Positions 26,592 through 35,509 of a DNA stretch of 58,262 bases are shown here, piece after piece; position 1 is the first letter of the stretch, and each line of letters begins with the position of its first letter. This DNA is from Halogeometricum pallidum JCM 14848 (GTDB lineage: Archaea; Halobacteriota; Halobacteria; Halobacteriales; Haloferacaceae): positions 1 through 58,262 of the forward strand of contig NZ_AOIV01000026.1 in NCBI RefSeq assembly GCF_000337095.1, written 5' to 3'. The position numbers and the translations under genes were made by a program. The notes under the pieces are model-generated. The model saw only the letters and a list, made by a program, of their open reading frames with translations. It was not told where the DNA came from and searched no databases.

Positions 26592-28781
26592 ATGGGCCGA
26601 CGAAAGAAAATCGTCCAAGAATGTGAGAAGCTGATGGACAAGCCGGAGCAGATCCGGAACATTGCCATCGCCGCTCACGTCGACCACGGGAAAACCACCC
26701 TGACAGACAACCTCCTCGCCGGTGCAGGCATGATCGCCGACGAGGGCGAGGCGACGCGCCTCATGATGGACACCGAGGAGGACGAACAGGAACGCGGTAT
26801 CACCATCGACGCGGCGAACGTGTCGATGACGCACGAGTACCAGGACAAAAACCACCTCATCAACCTCATCGACACGCCGGGCCACGTCGACTTCGGTGGC
26901 GACGTGACGCGCGCGATGCGCGCCGTCGACGGCGCACTGGTCGTCGTCGACGCCGTCGAGGGCGCGATGCCGCAGACCGAGACGGTCGTCCGGCAGGCGC
27001 TCCGCGAGGGCGTCAAGCCCGCGCTGTTCATCAACAAGGTCGACCGCCTCATCTCGGAACTGCAGGAGGGTCCCGAGGAGATGCAGCAGCGTCTCACCGA
27101 GGTCATCGGCGACGTCAACGAACTCATCCGCGGGATGACCGAGGACATGGACGGCGTCGACGACTGGACCGTCTCCGTCGAGGACGGCACCGTCGCCTTC
27201 GGGTCCGCCCTCTACAAGTGGGGCGTCTCGCTCCCGTCGATGCAGGAGACGGGCATGTCGTTCGGCGACATCATCGAACTCGAACAGGACGGCAAGCGGC
27301 AGGAACTCCACGAGCGGACGCCGCTGTCGGACGTCGTCCTCGACATGGTCGCCAAGCACTTCCCCAACCCGCTCAACTCCCAGCCGCGCCGTATCCCGCG
27401 CGTCTGGCGTGGCGACGACCAGACGGAACTCGCCCGACAGATGCGCGAGGTCGACGACGACGGCGAAGTCGTCTTCATGGTGACCGACATCTCGATGGAC
27501 CCGCACGCCGGCGAAATCGCGACGGGTCGGCTCTTCTCGGGAACCATCAAGAAGGGTCAAGAGCTGTACGTCTCGGGCACCGCGGGCAAGAACCGCGTGC
27601 AGTCCGTCGGTATATTCATGGGCGGCGAACGGGAGGAGTTGGACCGCGGCGTCCCCGCGGGTAACATCGCGGCCGTCACGGGCCTCCGCGACGCCATCGC
27701 AGGCTCGACCGTCTCCTCCGTCGAGATGACGCCGTTCGAGTCCATCGAGCACATCTCCGAGCCGGTCATCACGAAGTCCGTCGAGGCCAAGAGCATGGAC
27801 GACCTGCCGAAGCTCATCGAGACGCTCCAGCAGGTCGCAAAGGAGGACCCGACCATCCGCGTCGAGATTAACGAGGACACCGGCGAGCACCTCATCAGCG
27901 GACAGGGCGAACTCCACCTCGAGGTCATCACCCAGCGCATCCAGAAGAACCAGGGCATCCCGGTCCAGACCGGTGAGCCCATCGTGGTCTACCGCGAGGC
28001 GCCGCAGAACGCCTCCCGCGAGGTCGAGGGCGTCTCCCCGAACCGCCACAACAAGTTCTACATCACCGTCGAACCCCTCTCGGAGGACATCGTCGAACAG
28101 ATCCAGCTCGGCGAAGTGTCGATGGACATGCCCGAACTGGAGCGCCGCGAGGCGCTGCAGGAGGCCGGCATGGACAAAGACTCCTCGCAGAACGTCGAGC
28201 ACATCCACGGGACGAACATCCTCATCGACGACACGAAGGGTATCCAGCACCTCAACGAGACGATGGAGCTCGTCATCGAGGGTCTCGACGAGGCGCTCGA
28301 CGACGGTCCGTTGGCCGCCGAACCCGTGCAGGGCGCGCTGCTGCGCCTGCACGACGCTCGGCTCCACGAGGACACCATCCACCGCGGCCCCGCGCAGGTC
28401 ATCCCCGCGGTCCGCGAAGCCGTCCACCGCGCGCTCATCGACGCCGACATCAAGATTCTCGAACCCATCCAGAACGTCCGCATCGACGTTCCCTCCGAGC
28501 ACATGGGTTCGGCGTCCGGCGAGATTCAGGGCCGCCGTGGCCGCGTCGACGACATGTTCCAGGAGGGCGACCTCATGGTCATCGAGGGCATCGCGCCCGT
28601 CGAAGAGATGATCGGGTTCTCCTCGGACATCCGCTCGGCCACCGAGGGCCGCGCGTCGTGGAACACGGAGAACGCCGGCTTCCGCGTGCTCGCGGACAAC
28701 CTCCAGCGCGACATCATCATGGAGATCCGAGAGCGCAAGGGAATGAAGCTCGAACTGCCGCAGTCCATCGACCAGTTCTGA
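26592..28781 (+). CDS. fusA: Translation elongation factor EF-2
   Basis: A 729-residue archaeal EF-2, the GTPase that drives ribosomal translocation. G motifs are [10 protein letters not shown] (G1), the DTPGHVDF G3 box, and NKVDR (G4). The diphthamide site is His597 in [12 protein letters not shown], so the diphthamide pathway must exist elsewhere in the genome. The start ATG at 26592 gives the usual [16 protein letters not shown]-terminus. The gene is separated from rpsG by the convergent DUF gene. Confidence 0.97.
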   Translation: MGRRKKIVQECEKLMDKPEQIRNIAIAAHVDHGKTTLTDNLLAGAGMIADEGEATRLMMDTEEDEQERGITIDAANVSMTHEYQDKNHLINLIDTPGHVDFGGDVTRAMRAVDGALVVVDAVEGAMPQTETVVRQALREGVKPALFINKVDRLISELQEGPEEMQQRLTEVIGDVNELIRGMTEDMDGVDDWTVSVEDGTVAFGSALYKWGVSLPSMQETGMSFGDIIELEQDGKRQELHERTPLSDVVLDMVAKHFPNPLNSQPRRIPRVWRGDDQTELARQMREVDDDGEVVFMVTDISMDPHAGEIATGRLFSGTIKKGQELYVSGTAGKNRVQSVGIFMGGEREELDRGVPAGNIAAVTGLRDAIAGSTVSSVEMTPFESIEHISEPVITKSVEAKSMDDLPKLIETLQQVAKEDPTIRVEINEDTGEHLISGQGELHLEVITQRIQKNQGIPVQTGEPIVVYREAPQNASREVEGVSPNRHNKFYITVEPLSEDIVEQIQLGEVSMDMPELERREALQEAGMDKDSSQNVEHIHGTNILIDDTKGIQHLNETMELVIEGLDEALDDGPLAAEPVQGALLRLHDARLHEDTIHRGPAQVIPAVREAVHRALIDADIKILEPIQNVRIDVPSEHMGSASGEIQGRRGRVDDMFQEGDLMVIEGIAPVEEMIGFSSDIRSATEGRASWNTENAGFRVLADNLQRDIIMEIRERKGMKLELPQSIDQF

Positions 28782-28973
28782 GCTAAGCCGAACCGACCCA
28801 ACAAGCGGCGTCCGGTGTCGATTCCCGGCGCCGAACGCCGCGTTCGACGCCGCCGGACTCCGCGCCGACGAACGCCCGTCGGACGGCGGCGACCGTCGGC
28901 CCGCGCGATTCGTTATCTCTTCTGAGAATTCACACCGAGAATACATCTTCTCTCCCCCCGTCCGTTCCGGCGT

Positions 28974-30110
28974 ATGCTCACGAGAGTTCTCACGCTCGCA
29001 GAGCGCGTCGGGTTCGGGTCGCCCCCCGAGTCCGTCGCGCGGCAGTCGACGTCCGCGGTCCGGGTCGCCGCCAGCGGACTCGTCGCGCTGACCGGACTCG
29101 TCCTGCTCGTCCCGAACCTCGCGCCGCTTCTCCGCGGTGCGGACGACGGCGTCGTCGTCGTGCTCTCGCTGCTCGGGTCGGTCGTCTCGGTCGGTCTCGT
29201 CGCCGCCGGTGGGCTGTTGTACCGGAGTCGCTTCACGGACCGCAACGCCGCCAGAATCGCCGTCTGGAACCTGCTCGGCGTCGTCGTCCTCGGGGGCGTC
29301 ATGACCGCGCACGCCGCCGCGCAGGGGTCGTTCGCGGGCGGCGTCGACGCCTCGGCGTTCACCGTCGGCAACCTCCTGGCCATCGGCGCGGCCGCGCACG
29401 TCATCATCGGCGTCTACGACGCCCGCCGGGTCCGCGCCGAGCAACTCGCCCGGCAGCGGCGGCAGACGGCGGTGCTGAACCGCGTCCTCCGGCACAACCT
29501 CCGCAACGAGGCGCAGGTGCTCACCGGTCACGCGGACATCGTGGCCGGCGCCGCCGACGGCGACGGGACGCTCGCGCGGTCGGTGGCGGCACTCCAGCGG
29601 AGTTCCGCCGCGGTCAGCAGCCTCGCCGACGGCGCGAGGGCCATCACGCAGGCACAGGAGCGGGCGGCGTCCGAGTACGTCGAGACGGACCTCTCGGCCG
29701 TCGCGCGCGCCGCCGTCGACGGCGCCCGCGAGCGCCACCCGGAGGCGACGGTTCGCCTCGACGCCGAGGCGGGCCTCGACGCGACGGTGCTCGGCAGCAA
29801 GGGCGTCCGCACCGCGCTGGACGAACTGGTGAAGAACTCGCTCGAACACGGCGGCGCCGCCGTCGACGTGGGCGTCTACGTCTCGCCCGACGCCGTCGAA
29901 CTCCGGGTGAGCGACGACGGACCGGGCATCCCGACCCACGAACGCGACGTGGTCACCGGCGACGCCGAGATAACGTCGCTCACGCACGGTAGCGGCCTCG
30001 GTCTGTGGGTCGTCGAGGCCGTCGCCTCCTCGCACGGGGCGACGCTCGCGTTCGCGGACCGGGAGGGGGGCGGCTCCGTCGTCTCGCTCACGTTCCCGCG
30101 GCGCTCCTGA
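28974..30110 (+). CDS. Membrane sensor histidine kinase
   Basis: A 378-residue kinase. The N-terminal region has about four membrane helices (residues 30-150) without a recognisable extracellular sensor domain. The H-box is LNRVLRHNLRNEAQVL with His174. The N-box LVKNSLEHG, the D-box DDGPGIPTHERD and the G-box GSGLGLWVVEA complete the HATPase domain. No response regulator is adjacent, which is common in haloarchaea. The short membrane sensor suggests it senses a membrane or intracellular cue. Confidence 0.9.
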   Translation: MLTRVLTLAERVGFGSPPESVARQSTSAVRVAASGLVALTGLVLLVPNLAPLLRGADDGVVVVLSLLGSVVSVGLVAAGGLLYRSRFTDRNAARIAVWNLLGVVVLGGVMTAHAAAQGSFAGGVDASAFTVGNLLAIGAAAHVIIGVYDARRVRAEQLARQRRQTAVLNRVLRHNLRNEAQVLTGHADIVAGAADGDGTLARSVAALQRSSAAVSSLADGARAITQAQERAASEYVETDLSAVARAAVDGARERHPEATVRLDAEAGLDATVLGSKGVRTALDELVKNSLEHGGAAVDVGVYVSPDAVELRVSDDGPGIPTHERDVVTGDAEITSLTHGSGLGLWVVEAVASSHGATLAFADREGGGSVVSLTFPRRS

Positions 30111-30273
30111 TTCCGTTCTCCTTCGTCGCTCTCGAACGCTCGAAGCCGACGCGGTTCGTCGCCCGGTACGCGTCCGAACGCTATCGGTTCCGAGAGATAG
30201 CCGTTTTCCCATCGGTAACGTCGGACACGGCTCGCGTCCACAGACGCCGGACAGATTTGCAACCGACGAAGGC

Positions 30274-30279
30274 TTATAA
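30274..30279 (+). promoter_or_regulatory. TATA box of the leader ORF/ACT/homoserine dehydrogenase operon
   Basis: TTATAA centred 27 nt before the ATG at 30304. Transcription would begin almost exactly at that ATG, so the first thing translated is the 34-codon leader ORF and not the ACT gene 100 nt further on. Confidence 0.65.
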
Positions 30280-30303
30280 CGCGCGCACCGAGTGCACGGT
30301 AGT

Positions 30304-30408
30304 ATGCTGACGGGGTCACACCGCCCGGCACGCATCGGTACGGAGCCACAGCGCGATTCCTCCCTGCCGACGACACCGACGCCGGGTGTCGCGGGGGTGG
30401 CGCGATGA
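30304..30408 (+). CDS. Possible 34-residue leader peptide, Thr-rich
   Basis: A short ORF starting at the predicted transcription start, so it would be leaderless. It encodes 34 residues, starting MLTGSHRPAR and containing SLPTTPTPG. Five residues are Thr and the centre is PTTPTP. Its stop overlaps the ATG of the ACT-domain gene (ATGA, 30405-30408), so translation of the operon is likely coupled to it. The operon encodes homoserine dehydrogenase, which leads to Thr and Met. Whether it acts as an attenuator peptide is inference; coding potential is unproven. Confidence 0.45.
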   Translation: MLTGSHRPARIGTEPQRDSSLPTTPTPGVAGVAR

Positions 30409-30965
30409 CCGGCGCCGAAGCCGAGACCGCTCCCGAGACGGACGGCGGCGAGCAGCCGAAGCCGCACACGATACGGCTGGAACTCGCCGACGAACCGGGA
30501 CAGCTCCTGGACGCGCTCCGTCCCATCGCCGAGAACGGCGGCAACCTCCTCTCTATCTTCCACGAGCGGGGGAACCTCACGCCCCGCGGCCGCATCCCGG
30601 TCGAAGTCGACTTGGAGTGTCTGCCCGAGCGGTTCGAGGCCATCGTTGACGCGCTCCGGTCCGAAGAGGTGAACATCATCCAGGCGGGCGCCGAACACTA
30701 CGGCGAGACGCTGACGGTCATCCTGGTCGGACACCTCGTCGACAGCGACCTCTCGGACACGCTCCGGCGCATCGAGCAGTGCTCCTCGGCGTCGCTGACG
30801 AACGTCTCCCTGAGCGCGCCCGAGGGCCGCGACGACGTGTCGAGCGCCAGCCTCCGGTTGGCGACGCACACGGGTCGGACCGAGGATGCGCTGGCGGTCA
30901 TCCGCGAGGTGGCCGCGGAGAAGGACCTACACGTCGTCGAACCCCTCACGGAGGCGGGCCAATGA
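30405..30965 (+). CDS. ACT-domain amino-acid-binding regulatory protein
   Basis: A 186-residue protein with an ACT domain near the N-terminus (HTIRLELADEPGQLLDALRPIAENGGNLLSIFHERG) and a second half of similar type (ETLTVILVGHLVDSDLSDTLRRIEQ). ACT domains bind amino acids and act as allosteric subunits. It overlaps the homoserine dehydrogenase start by ATGA (30962-30965). The monofunctional dehydrogenase next door has no C-terminal ACT domain, so this protein probably supplies feedback control in trans. Confidence 0.85.
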   Translation: MTGAEAETAPETDGGEQPKPHTIRLELADEPGQLLDALRPIAENGGNLLSIFHERGNLTPRGRIPVEVDLECLPERFEAIVDALRSEEVNIIQAGAEHYGETLTVILVGHLVDSDLSDTLRRIEQCSSASLTNVSLSAPEGRDDVSSASLRLATHTGRTEDALAVIREVAAEKDLHVVEPLTEAGQ

Positions 30966-31918
30966 GCGGCAAGCGCCTCGCCGTCGTCGGCGCCGGCGCC
31001 GTCGGCGGGTCGGTGGTCGAACTCGCCCGAGAGTACGGACATACCGTCACGGCGTTCGCCGACTCCGCCTCCGCCGCCGTCGACGCCGACGGCATCGACG
31101 TCGACTCGGTGCTCGCGCGCAAGGGGTCGGAGGGACGCGTCGGGTCGGCCGACCCGGAGGCGGCGCTGGACGCCGACTACGACGTGCTCGTGGAGGCGAC
31201 GCCGACGACCCTCGGCGACGCCGAACCGGGCTTCTCGCACGTGCGCGGCGCCCTCGAACGGGACCGACACGTCGTGCTGGCGAACAAGGGGCCGGTCGCC
31301 GAGCGGTACGCGGACCTGATGGCGCTCGAACGCGAGAGCGCGGGCGAGGTGCGGTTCGAGGCCACAGTCGGCGGCGCCATCCCGGTGCTCTCGACCGTCG
31401 AGGACCTCAGGCCGGGTCACGTCACCGCCGCGCGCGGCGTCCTCAACGGGACGGCGAACTTCATCCTCTCGCGGATGGCCGCGGAGGGACTCGGGTACGA
31501 GCACGTCCTCGCGGAGGCGCAGGACCTCGGCGTCGCCGAGGCCGACCCCGCCTTCGACGTCGAGGGGACGGACGCGGCGCTGAAGTGCGTCATCCTCGCG
31601 AACGTCCTCGCGGAGGGCGCACGCGAGTACACGCTCGCGGACGCCGACGTGGAGGGCATCCAGAACGTCCCGGGGAGCGCGCTCGAACTCGCCGCGGAGG
31701 ACGGACAGACGATACGCCTCATCGGGGAGTGCACGCCCGATACGGTGCGGGTCAGCCCCCGCCTCGTCCCCCAGAACGCGGCGCTCGCCGTCACCGGCAC
31801 GCGCAACATCGTCCAGTTGGAGACCGAACATGCCGGCCAACTGAACATCAGCGGCCGCGGCGCGGGCGGTCCGGAGACCGCGTCGGCGGTGCTGGCGGAC
31901 GTGGGACGCCTCGACTGA
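30962..31918 (+). CDS. hom: Homoserine dehydrogenase
   Basis: A 318-residue enzyme that reduces aspartate semialdehyde to homoserine for Thr and Met synthesis. The NAD(P) fold starts VVGAGAVGGSVVELA. The catalytic/substrate region includes ANKGPVA, GGAIPVLSTVEDL, GVLNGTANFILSRM and the signature GVAEADPAFDVEGTDAALK. It has no ACT extension. It is translationally coupled to the ACT-domain gene, so the two form a functional unit. Confidence 0.94.
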   Translation: MSGKRLAVVGAGAVGGSVVELAREYGHTVTAFADSASAAVDADGIDVDSVLARKGSEGRVGSADPEAALDADYDVLVEATPTTLGDAEPGFSHVRGALERDRHVVLANKGPVAERYADLMALERESAGEVRFEATVGGAIPVLSTVEDLRPGHVTAARGVLNGTANFILSRMAAEGLGYEHVLAEAQDLGVAEADPAFDVEGTDAALKCVILANVLAEGAREYTLADADVEGIQNVPGSALELAAEDGQTIRLIGECTPDTVRVSPRLVPQNAALAVTGTRNIVQLETEHAGQLNISGRGAGGPETASAVLADVGRLD

Positions 31919-32106
31919 CGGGTAGACCGTCGCCTCGTGCGCTCTATACGCTGAAACGGACGGGGCGTGACACGCGCTCTCAGTCGTGCGATGCGCTCGC
32001 ATAAAACGCGGTACGCGGCCGTCTCGGCGCGTATACGTATCGAAATGGTTTTAGGTCCATCTGGCTAAACACGCCAACACAGAGCGCCTTAGCGCGTGAC
32101 TTACCC

Positions 32107-33372
32107 ATGAGTGACAAACCGCACCAGAACTTGGCCATCATCGGCCACGTTGACCACGGAAAGAGTACGCTGGTCGGACGACTCCTGTTCGAGACAGGGT
32201 CCGTTCCGGAACACGTAATCGAGCAGCACCGCGAAGAAGCAGAAGAGAAGGGCAAGGGCGGATTCGAGTTCGCCTACGTCATGGACAACCTCGCCGAAGA
32301 GCGAGAGCGTGGTGTCACCATCGACATCGCCCACCAGGAGTTCGACACGGACGAGTACTACTTCACCATCGTCGACTGTCCTGGCCACCGCGACTTCGTG
32401 AAGAACATGATCACGGGGGCCTCCCAGGCCGACAACGCCGTCCTCGTGGTCGCCGCCGACGACGGCGTCGCACCCCAGACCCGAGAGCACGTCTTCCTGG
32501 CCCGCACGCTGGGTATCAACGAGCTCATCATCGCGGTCAACAAGATGGACGTCGTCGACTACAGCGAGGACACCTACAACGAGGTCAAAGAGGAGGTTCA
32601 GCAGCTCCTCAAGCAGGTCCGCTTCCGCTCGGACGACGCGACCTACATCCCCATCTCGGCGTTCGAGGGCGACAACATCGCCGAGCGCTCGGACAACACC
32701 GATTGGTACAGCGGTGAGATTCTCCTCGAAGCCCTCAACAGCCTGCCGGAGACGGAGCCGCCGACGGACGCGCCGCTTCGCCTCCCCATCCAGGACGTCT
32801 ACACCATCTCGGGCATCGGTACCGTCCCCGTCGGACGTATCGAGACCGGTACGCTCAACCCCGGTAACAACGTCTCCTTCCAGCCCTCGGACGTGGGCGG
32901 CGAAGTGAAGACGGTCGAGATGCACCACGAGGAAGTCGACAGCGCCGGCCCCGGCGACAACGTCGGATTCAACGTGCGCGGCGTCGGCAAGGACGACATC
33001 CGCCGCGGCGACGTCTGCGGTCCCGCGGACGACCCGCCCTCGGTCGCCGAGACGTTCAAGGCTCAGATCGTCGTGATGCAGCACCCCTCGGTCATCACCG
33101 CGGGCTACACGCCGGTCTTCCACGCGCACACCGCACAGGTCGCGTGTACCATCGAGTCCATCGACCAGAAGCTCGACCCCGCGTCGGGCGAGGTCGCAGA
33201 GGAGAACCCCGACTTCATCAAGTCCGGCGACGCGGCGGTCGTCACCGTCCGCCCGCAGAAGCCGCTTAGCATCGAACCGTCCGGCGAGATTCCGGAGCTC
33301 GGTTCCTTCGCAGTCCGCGACATGGGTCAGACCATCGCGGCCGGGAAGGTCCTCGAGGTCAACGAGCGATAG
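32107..33372 (+). CDS. tuf: Translation elongation factor EF-1alpha
   Basis: A 421-residue GTPase that delivers aminoacyl-tRNA to the ribosome. G motifs are [17 protein letters not shown] and NKMD, with switch I region [14 protein letters not shown]. The sequence closely matches EF-1alpha of Haloferax-type organisms as I recall it. Two AT-rich boxes lie upstream (about 32000 and 32047), the nearer giving a leader of roughly 35 nt. rpsJ follows with no gap. Confidence 0.97.
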   Translation: MSDKPHQNLAIIGHVDHGKSTLVGRLLFETGSVPEHVIEQHREEAEEKGKGGFEFAYVMDNLAEERERGVTIDIAHQEFDTDEYYFTIVDCPGHRDFVKNMITGASQADNAVLVVAADDGVAPQTREHVFLARTLGINELIIAVNKMDVVDYSEDTYNEVKEEVQQLLKQVRFRSDDATYIPISAFEGDNIAERSDNTDWYSGEILLEALNSLPETEPPTDAPLRLPIQDVYTISGIGTVPVGRIETGTLNPGNNVSFQPSDVGGEVKTVEMHHEEVDSAGPGDNVGFNVRGVGKDDIRRGDVCGPADDPPSVAETFKAQIVVMQHPSVITAGYTPVFHAHTAQVACTIESIDQKLDPASGEVAEENPDFIKSGDAAVVTVRPQKPLSIEPSGEIPELGSFAVRDMGQTIAAGKVLEVNER

Positions 33373-33681
33373 ATGCAGCAGGCTCGCGTTCGTCTCGCCG
33401 GGACCAGCCCGGACGACCTCGACGACATCTGCGACGACGTCCGCGAAATCGCGAACAAGACGGGCGTCAACCTCAGCGGACCGATTCCGCTGCCGACCAA
33501 GACCCTGGAAGTTCCCACCCGAAAGTCCCCCGACGGCGAGGGGACGGCAACGTGGGAGCACTGGGAGATGCGCGTCCACAAGCGTCTCATCGACATCGAC
33601 GCCGACGAACGCGCCCTGCGTCAGCTGATGCGGATTCAGGTGCCGAGCGACGTCAGCATCGAGATCGTTCTCGAAGACTGA
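33373..33681 (+). CDS. rpsJ: Ribosomal protein S10
   Basis: A 102-residue uS10 of the small-subunit head. Its ATG follows the tuf stop directly (33370-33372 then 33373). Recognisable segments are [30 protein letters not shown] and [13 protein letters not shown]. The tuf-rpsJ pair is conserved in archaea. Confidence 0.97.
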   Translation: MQQARVRLAGTSPDDLDDICDDVREIANKTGVNLSGPIPLPTKTLEVPTRKSPDGEGTATWEHWEMRVHKRLIDIDADERALRQLMRIQVPSDVSIEIVLED

Positions 33682-33923
33682 GTCGCTCCCCGTTTCCCGC
33701 ATCGATTCGCGTCGCCCGCGAGGGCGACGAACCGGCGCGCGTCTGGCCGCTCGACTCGAAGCCACGACGCTAAGGCGCACGCGCCGTTTTCTCTCTCGCG
33801 TTTCCCACCTCGGCGAGCGATGGCTCCGTCTCTCGTTCTCAGGCCGCCGCCCGGCCGCAGCGACCGGATATCCGCGGTCGTTCCCCGTGTCAGTGGCTCT
33901 CGCGCCGGGGGCGAAACAGAAGG

Positions 33924-33930
33924 TACAAAT
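33924..33930 (+). promoter_or_regulatory. Promoter box of tRNA-Ala
   Basis: TACAAAT about 29 nt upstream of the tRNA-Ala 5' end at 33956. Confidence 0.5.
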
Positions 33931-33955
33931 GACCGGACGCCTTCGAACGAAGTGC

Positions 33956-34027
33956 GGGCTCGTAGATCAGTGGCAGATCGCTTCCTTCGCAAGGAAGAGG
34001 CCCGGGGTTCAAATCCCCGCGAGTCCA
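33956..34027 (+). tRNA. tRNA-Ala (CGC)
   Basis: 72 nt. The acceptor stem GGGCTCG pairs with CGAGTCC (one G-U), the discriminator is A, the anticodon arm is CTTCC-TTCGCAA-GGAAG (anticodon CGC, codon GCG) and the T arm is CGGGG-TTCAAAT-CCCCG. No CCA is encoded. The 3' half is repeated downstream (34138-34158 and 34233-34245), as often seen where mobile elements integrate. Confidence 0.95.
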
Positions 34028-34062
34028 CTAATTTCTCTCGACACTACCGGCGAGCGAAGCGA
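34007..34062 (+). repeat. tRNA-Ala 3' end plus flank, copy 1 (intact gene)
   Basis: The last 21 nt of the tRNA (34007-34027) and 35 nt of downstream flank. The 48-nt segment 34015-34062 matches 34233-34280 at 44 of 48 positions with no gaps. Confidence 0.8.
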
Positions 34063-34098
34063 GCCGCGTATGTCGAGTGGATTCGTGTTCTGTTCGAG

Positions 34099-34210
34099 CG
34101 GGGATTTGAGCAGCGAGCGAACGGAGTGAGCGAGTGAGTTCAAATCCCCGCGAGTCCATTTCCTTCCGCTCACTTCGTTCGCTCCAGTCAATGGACTCGC
34201 TTGCCCCCGT
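34099..34210. repeat. Palindrome cluster containing tRNA-Ala 3'-end copy 2
   Basis: 34138-34158 is an exact 21-nt copy of the tRNA-Ala 3' end. The segment 34099-34110 is its inverted partial copy, and the 11-bp arms 34150-34160 and 34190-34200 (GCGAGTCCATT with AATGGACTCGC) form another palindrome. 34113-34134 is an exact inverted match to 4589-4610. Confidence 0.75.
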
Positions 34211-34232
34211 TCACTCGCTACGCTCGCGGGGA

Positions 34233-34280
34233 CCCCGCGAGTCCACTCATTGCTCTCGACACTACCGACGAGTGAAGCGA
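34233..34280 (+). repeat. tRNA-Ala 3' end plus flank, copy 3
   Basis: Contains the last 13 nt of tRNA-Ala (34233-34245) and 35 nt of downstream flank; 44 of 48 positions equal 34015-34062. Together with copy 1 it brackets about 170 nt of palindromic DNA with no gene, like an excised or decayed insertion. Confidence 0.75.
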
Positions 34281-34392
34281 CTCTCCTCTGATTATCCAAA
34301 CCGCCGCGACCGCAGACTTTTCTAATCGGACGACGGTGACACAAACGGAAACGCCGCGGTTCGTGCGACGGGAGCTGCGAGAGAAACAAGAC

Positions 34393-34665
34393 ATGACGGA
34401 AAAGACCACCTCCACCGGTCCGGACGGACGCTCGATACCCGACCTCTCTTACGACGAACTGGCGAGCGAAATCGTCGGCGTCGTCGCCGAGGCGACAGGC
34501 CGCGACCCCACGACGCTGCGTCCGGTCTCGGAGGTGATGGACGCCGAGGCGGCCGACAGGATACTCGAAAACCCGAACACCGGCCTCACGGTCGCCTTCG
34601 AGTACGAGGGCGGCGTCGTTCGGGTAACCAACGACGAGGTCCGATTCGAACCGTCTGAGGAGTAG
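34393..34665 (+). CDS. HalOD1 output-domain protein
   Basis: A 90-residue haloarchaea-specific HalOD1 domain protein with the pattern SYDELASEIVGVVAEATGRDPTTLRPVSEVMDAEAADRIL, then VAFEYEGGVVRVTNDEVRF. HalOD1 domains are thought to be signalling output modules; this one stands alone. An in-frame GTG at 34336 would add 19 residues, and the promoter position (AT-rich near 34320) does not decide between them. A second HalOD1 protein is at 54572-54841. Confidence 0.8.
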   Translation: MTEKTTSTGPDGRSIPDLSYDELASEIVGVVAEATGRDPTTLRPVSEVMDAEAADRILENPNTGLTVAFEYEGGVVRVTNDEVRFEPSEE

Positions 34666-34697
34666 CCGCGGCCGTCGGTTCGCGTCGTCCGAACGGG

Positions 34698-34886
34698 CTA
34701 CCGACGCTCGTCGGTCGATTTCTCGAACACGCGTTGGAGTTCGTCGCCGATGCCGTCCTGCCACTTCCGACCGCAGTTCTCACAGACGTAGTCGGCGCCG
34801 TCCGCGCTGTGCGGGTCGGGGTCGGCCAGCGTCTCGCCGCAGTTGGGACAGTCGGTCACGTGCGCGACGACGGCGCCCGCGCGCAT
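34698..34886 (-). CDS. Small zinc-ribbon protein
   Basis: A 62-residue protein with two CxxC knuckles (C13-P-N-C16 and C35-E-N-C38), so a single zinc ribbon, and a short helical tail GIGDELQRVFEKSTDERR. Such CPxCG mini-proteins are abundant in haloarchaea and mostly uncharacterised. The ATG at 34886 was chosen; in-frame GTG codons just inside it are alternatives. Confidence 0.65.
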   Translation of the reverse strand: MRAGAVVAHVTDCPNCGETLADPDPHSADGADYVCENCGRKWQDGIGDELQRVFEKSTDERR

Positions 34887-34998
34887 GAGTGTGGTGGCGC
34901 TCCGACCGGACGAGCGCTCTCGACGTCTCGCGTTCTCTCTCCCGTCGGGAATCAGCCGCCGCGTATACCCCCTCGGCGACCCTCTCTTCGGTCGAACC

Positions 34999-35433
34999 AT
35001 GTCCTCTACGCCTGCCTCGAACCCGGGAACCGCCCGCAGACCGCGACTGCTCCGCTCGCTCGTCCCGTGGGCGCTGATGGCCGCCGTCGCCGTCGTCAAC
35101 GGCGTCTTCCGCGAGACGGTCATCGTCCCGCGCACCGGCGAGCACGCCGGCCACGTCCTCAGCACGGGACTCCTCACGGCCGCCATCGCGGTCATCTCGT
35201 ACGCCTTCTTCGCGACCACCGACGCCGAGTACACGCGCGCCGAACTGGCGGCCGTCGGAGCGGGGTGGACCGTCCTGACCGTCGGCTTCGAGTTCCTCGT
35301 CGGATACGTCGAGGGGACGCCCGTGTCGGTGACGCTCGGCCAGTACGACGTGTTCTCGGGGCAGGTGTGGATACTGGTTCCGCTGACGCTGTTCGTGACG
35401 CCGTTGCTCTTCGGTCGGCGGGTCGGACGGTGA
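34999..35433 (+). CDS. Small integral membrane protein, unknown function
   Basis: A 144-residue protein with about four membrane helices (LVPWALMAAVAVVNGVF, VLSTGLLTAAIAVISYAFFA, LAAVGAGWTVLTVGFEFLVGY, QVWILVPLTLFVTPLLF). The N-terminal 18 residues are polar and basic, and the C-terminus is RRVGR. No family is recognised with confidence. The start ATG at 34999 was preferred to longer frames that run into the divergent zinc-ribbon gene. Confidence 0.75.
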   Translation: MSSTPASNPGTARRPRLLRSLVPWALMAAVAVVNGVFRETVIVPRTGEHAGHVLSTGLLTAAIAVISYAFFATTDAEYTRAELAAVGAGWTVLTVGFEFLVGYVEGTPVSVTLGQYDVFSGQVWILVPLTLFVTPLLFGRRVGR

Positions 35434-35509
35434 AACGAGGGCCGGCCGGTGACGCCGTGCTTCGCTCTTTCGGCGCTACCCTTATGCCCCGAGACTGTTA
35501 GCTACGTTC

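Noticed and set aside
26571-30869. A 1432-codon minus-strand frame over fusA, the histidine kinase and the ACT gene
   Set aside because: Its length comes from codon bias of the opposite strand; the real genes have complete motifs.
34028-34392. Protein-coding gene in the tRNA-Ala downstream region
   Set aside because: Only palindromes and tRNA-derived repeats are seen; open frames there lack halophilic composition.
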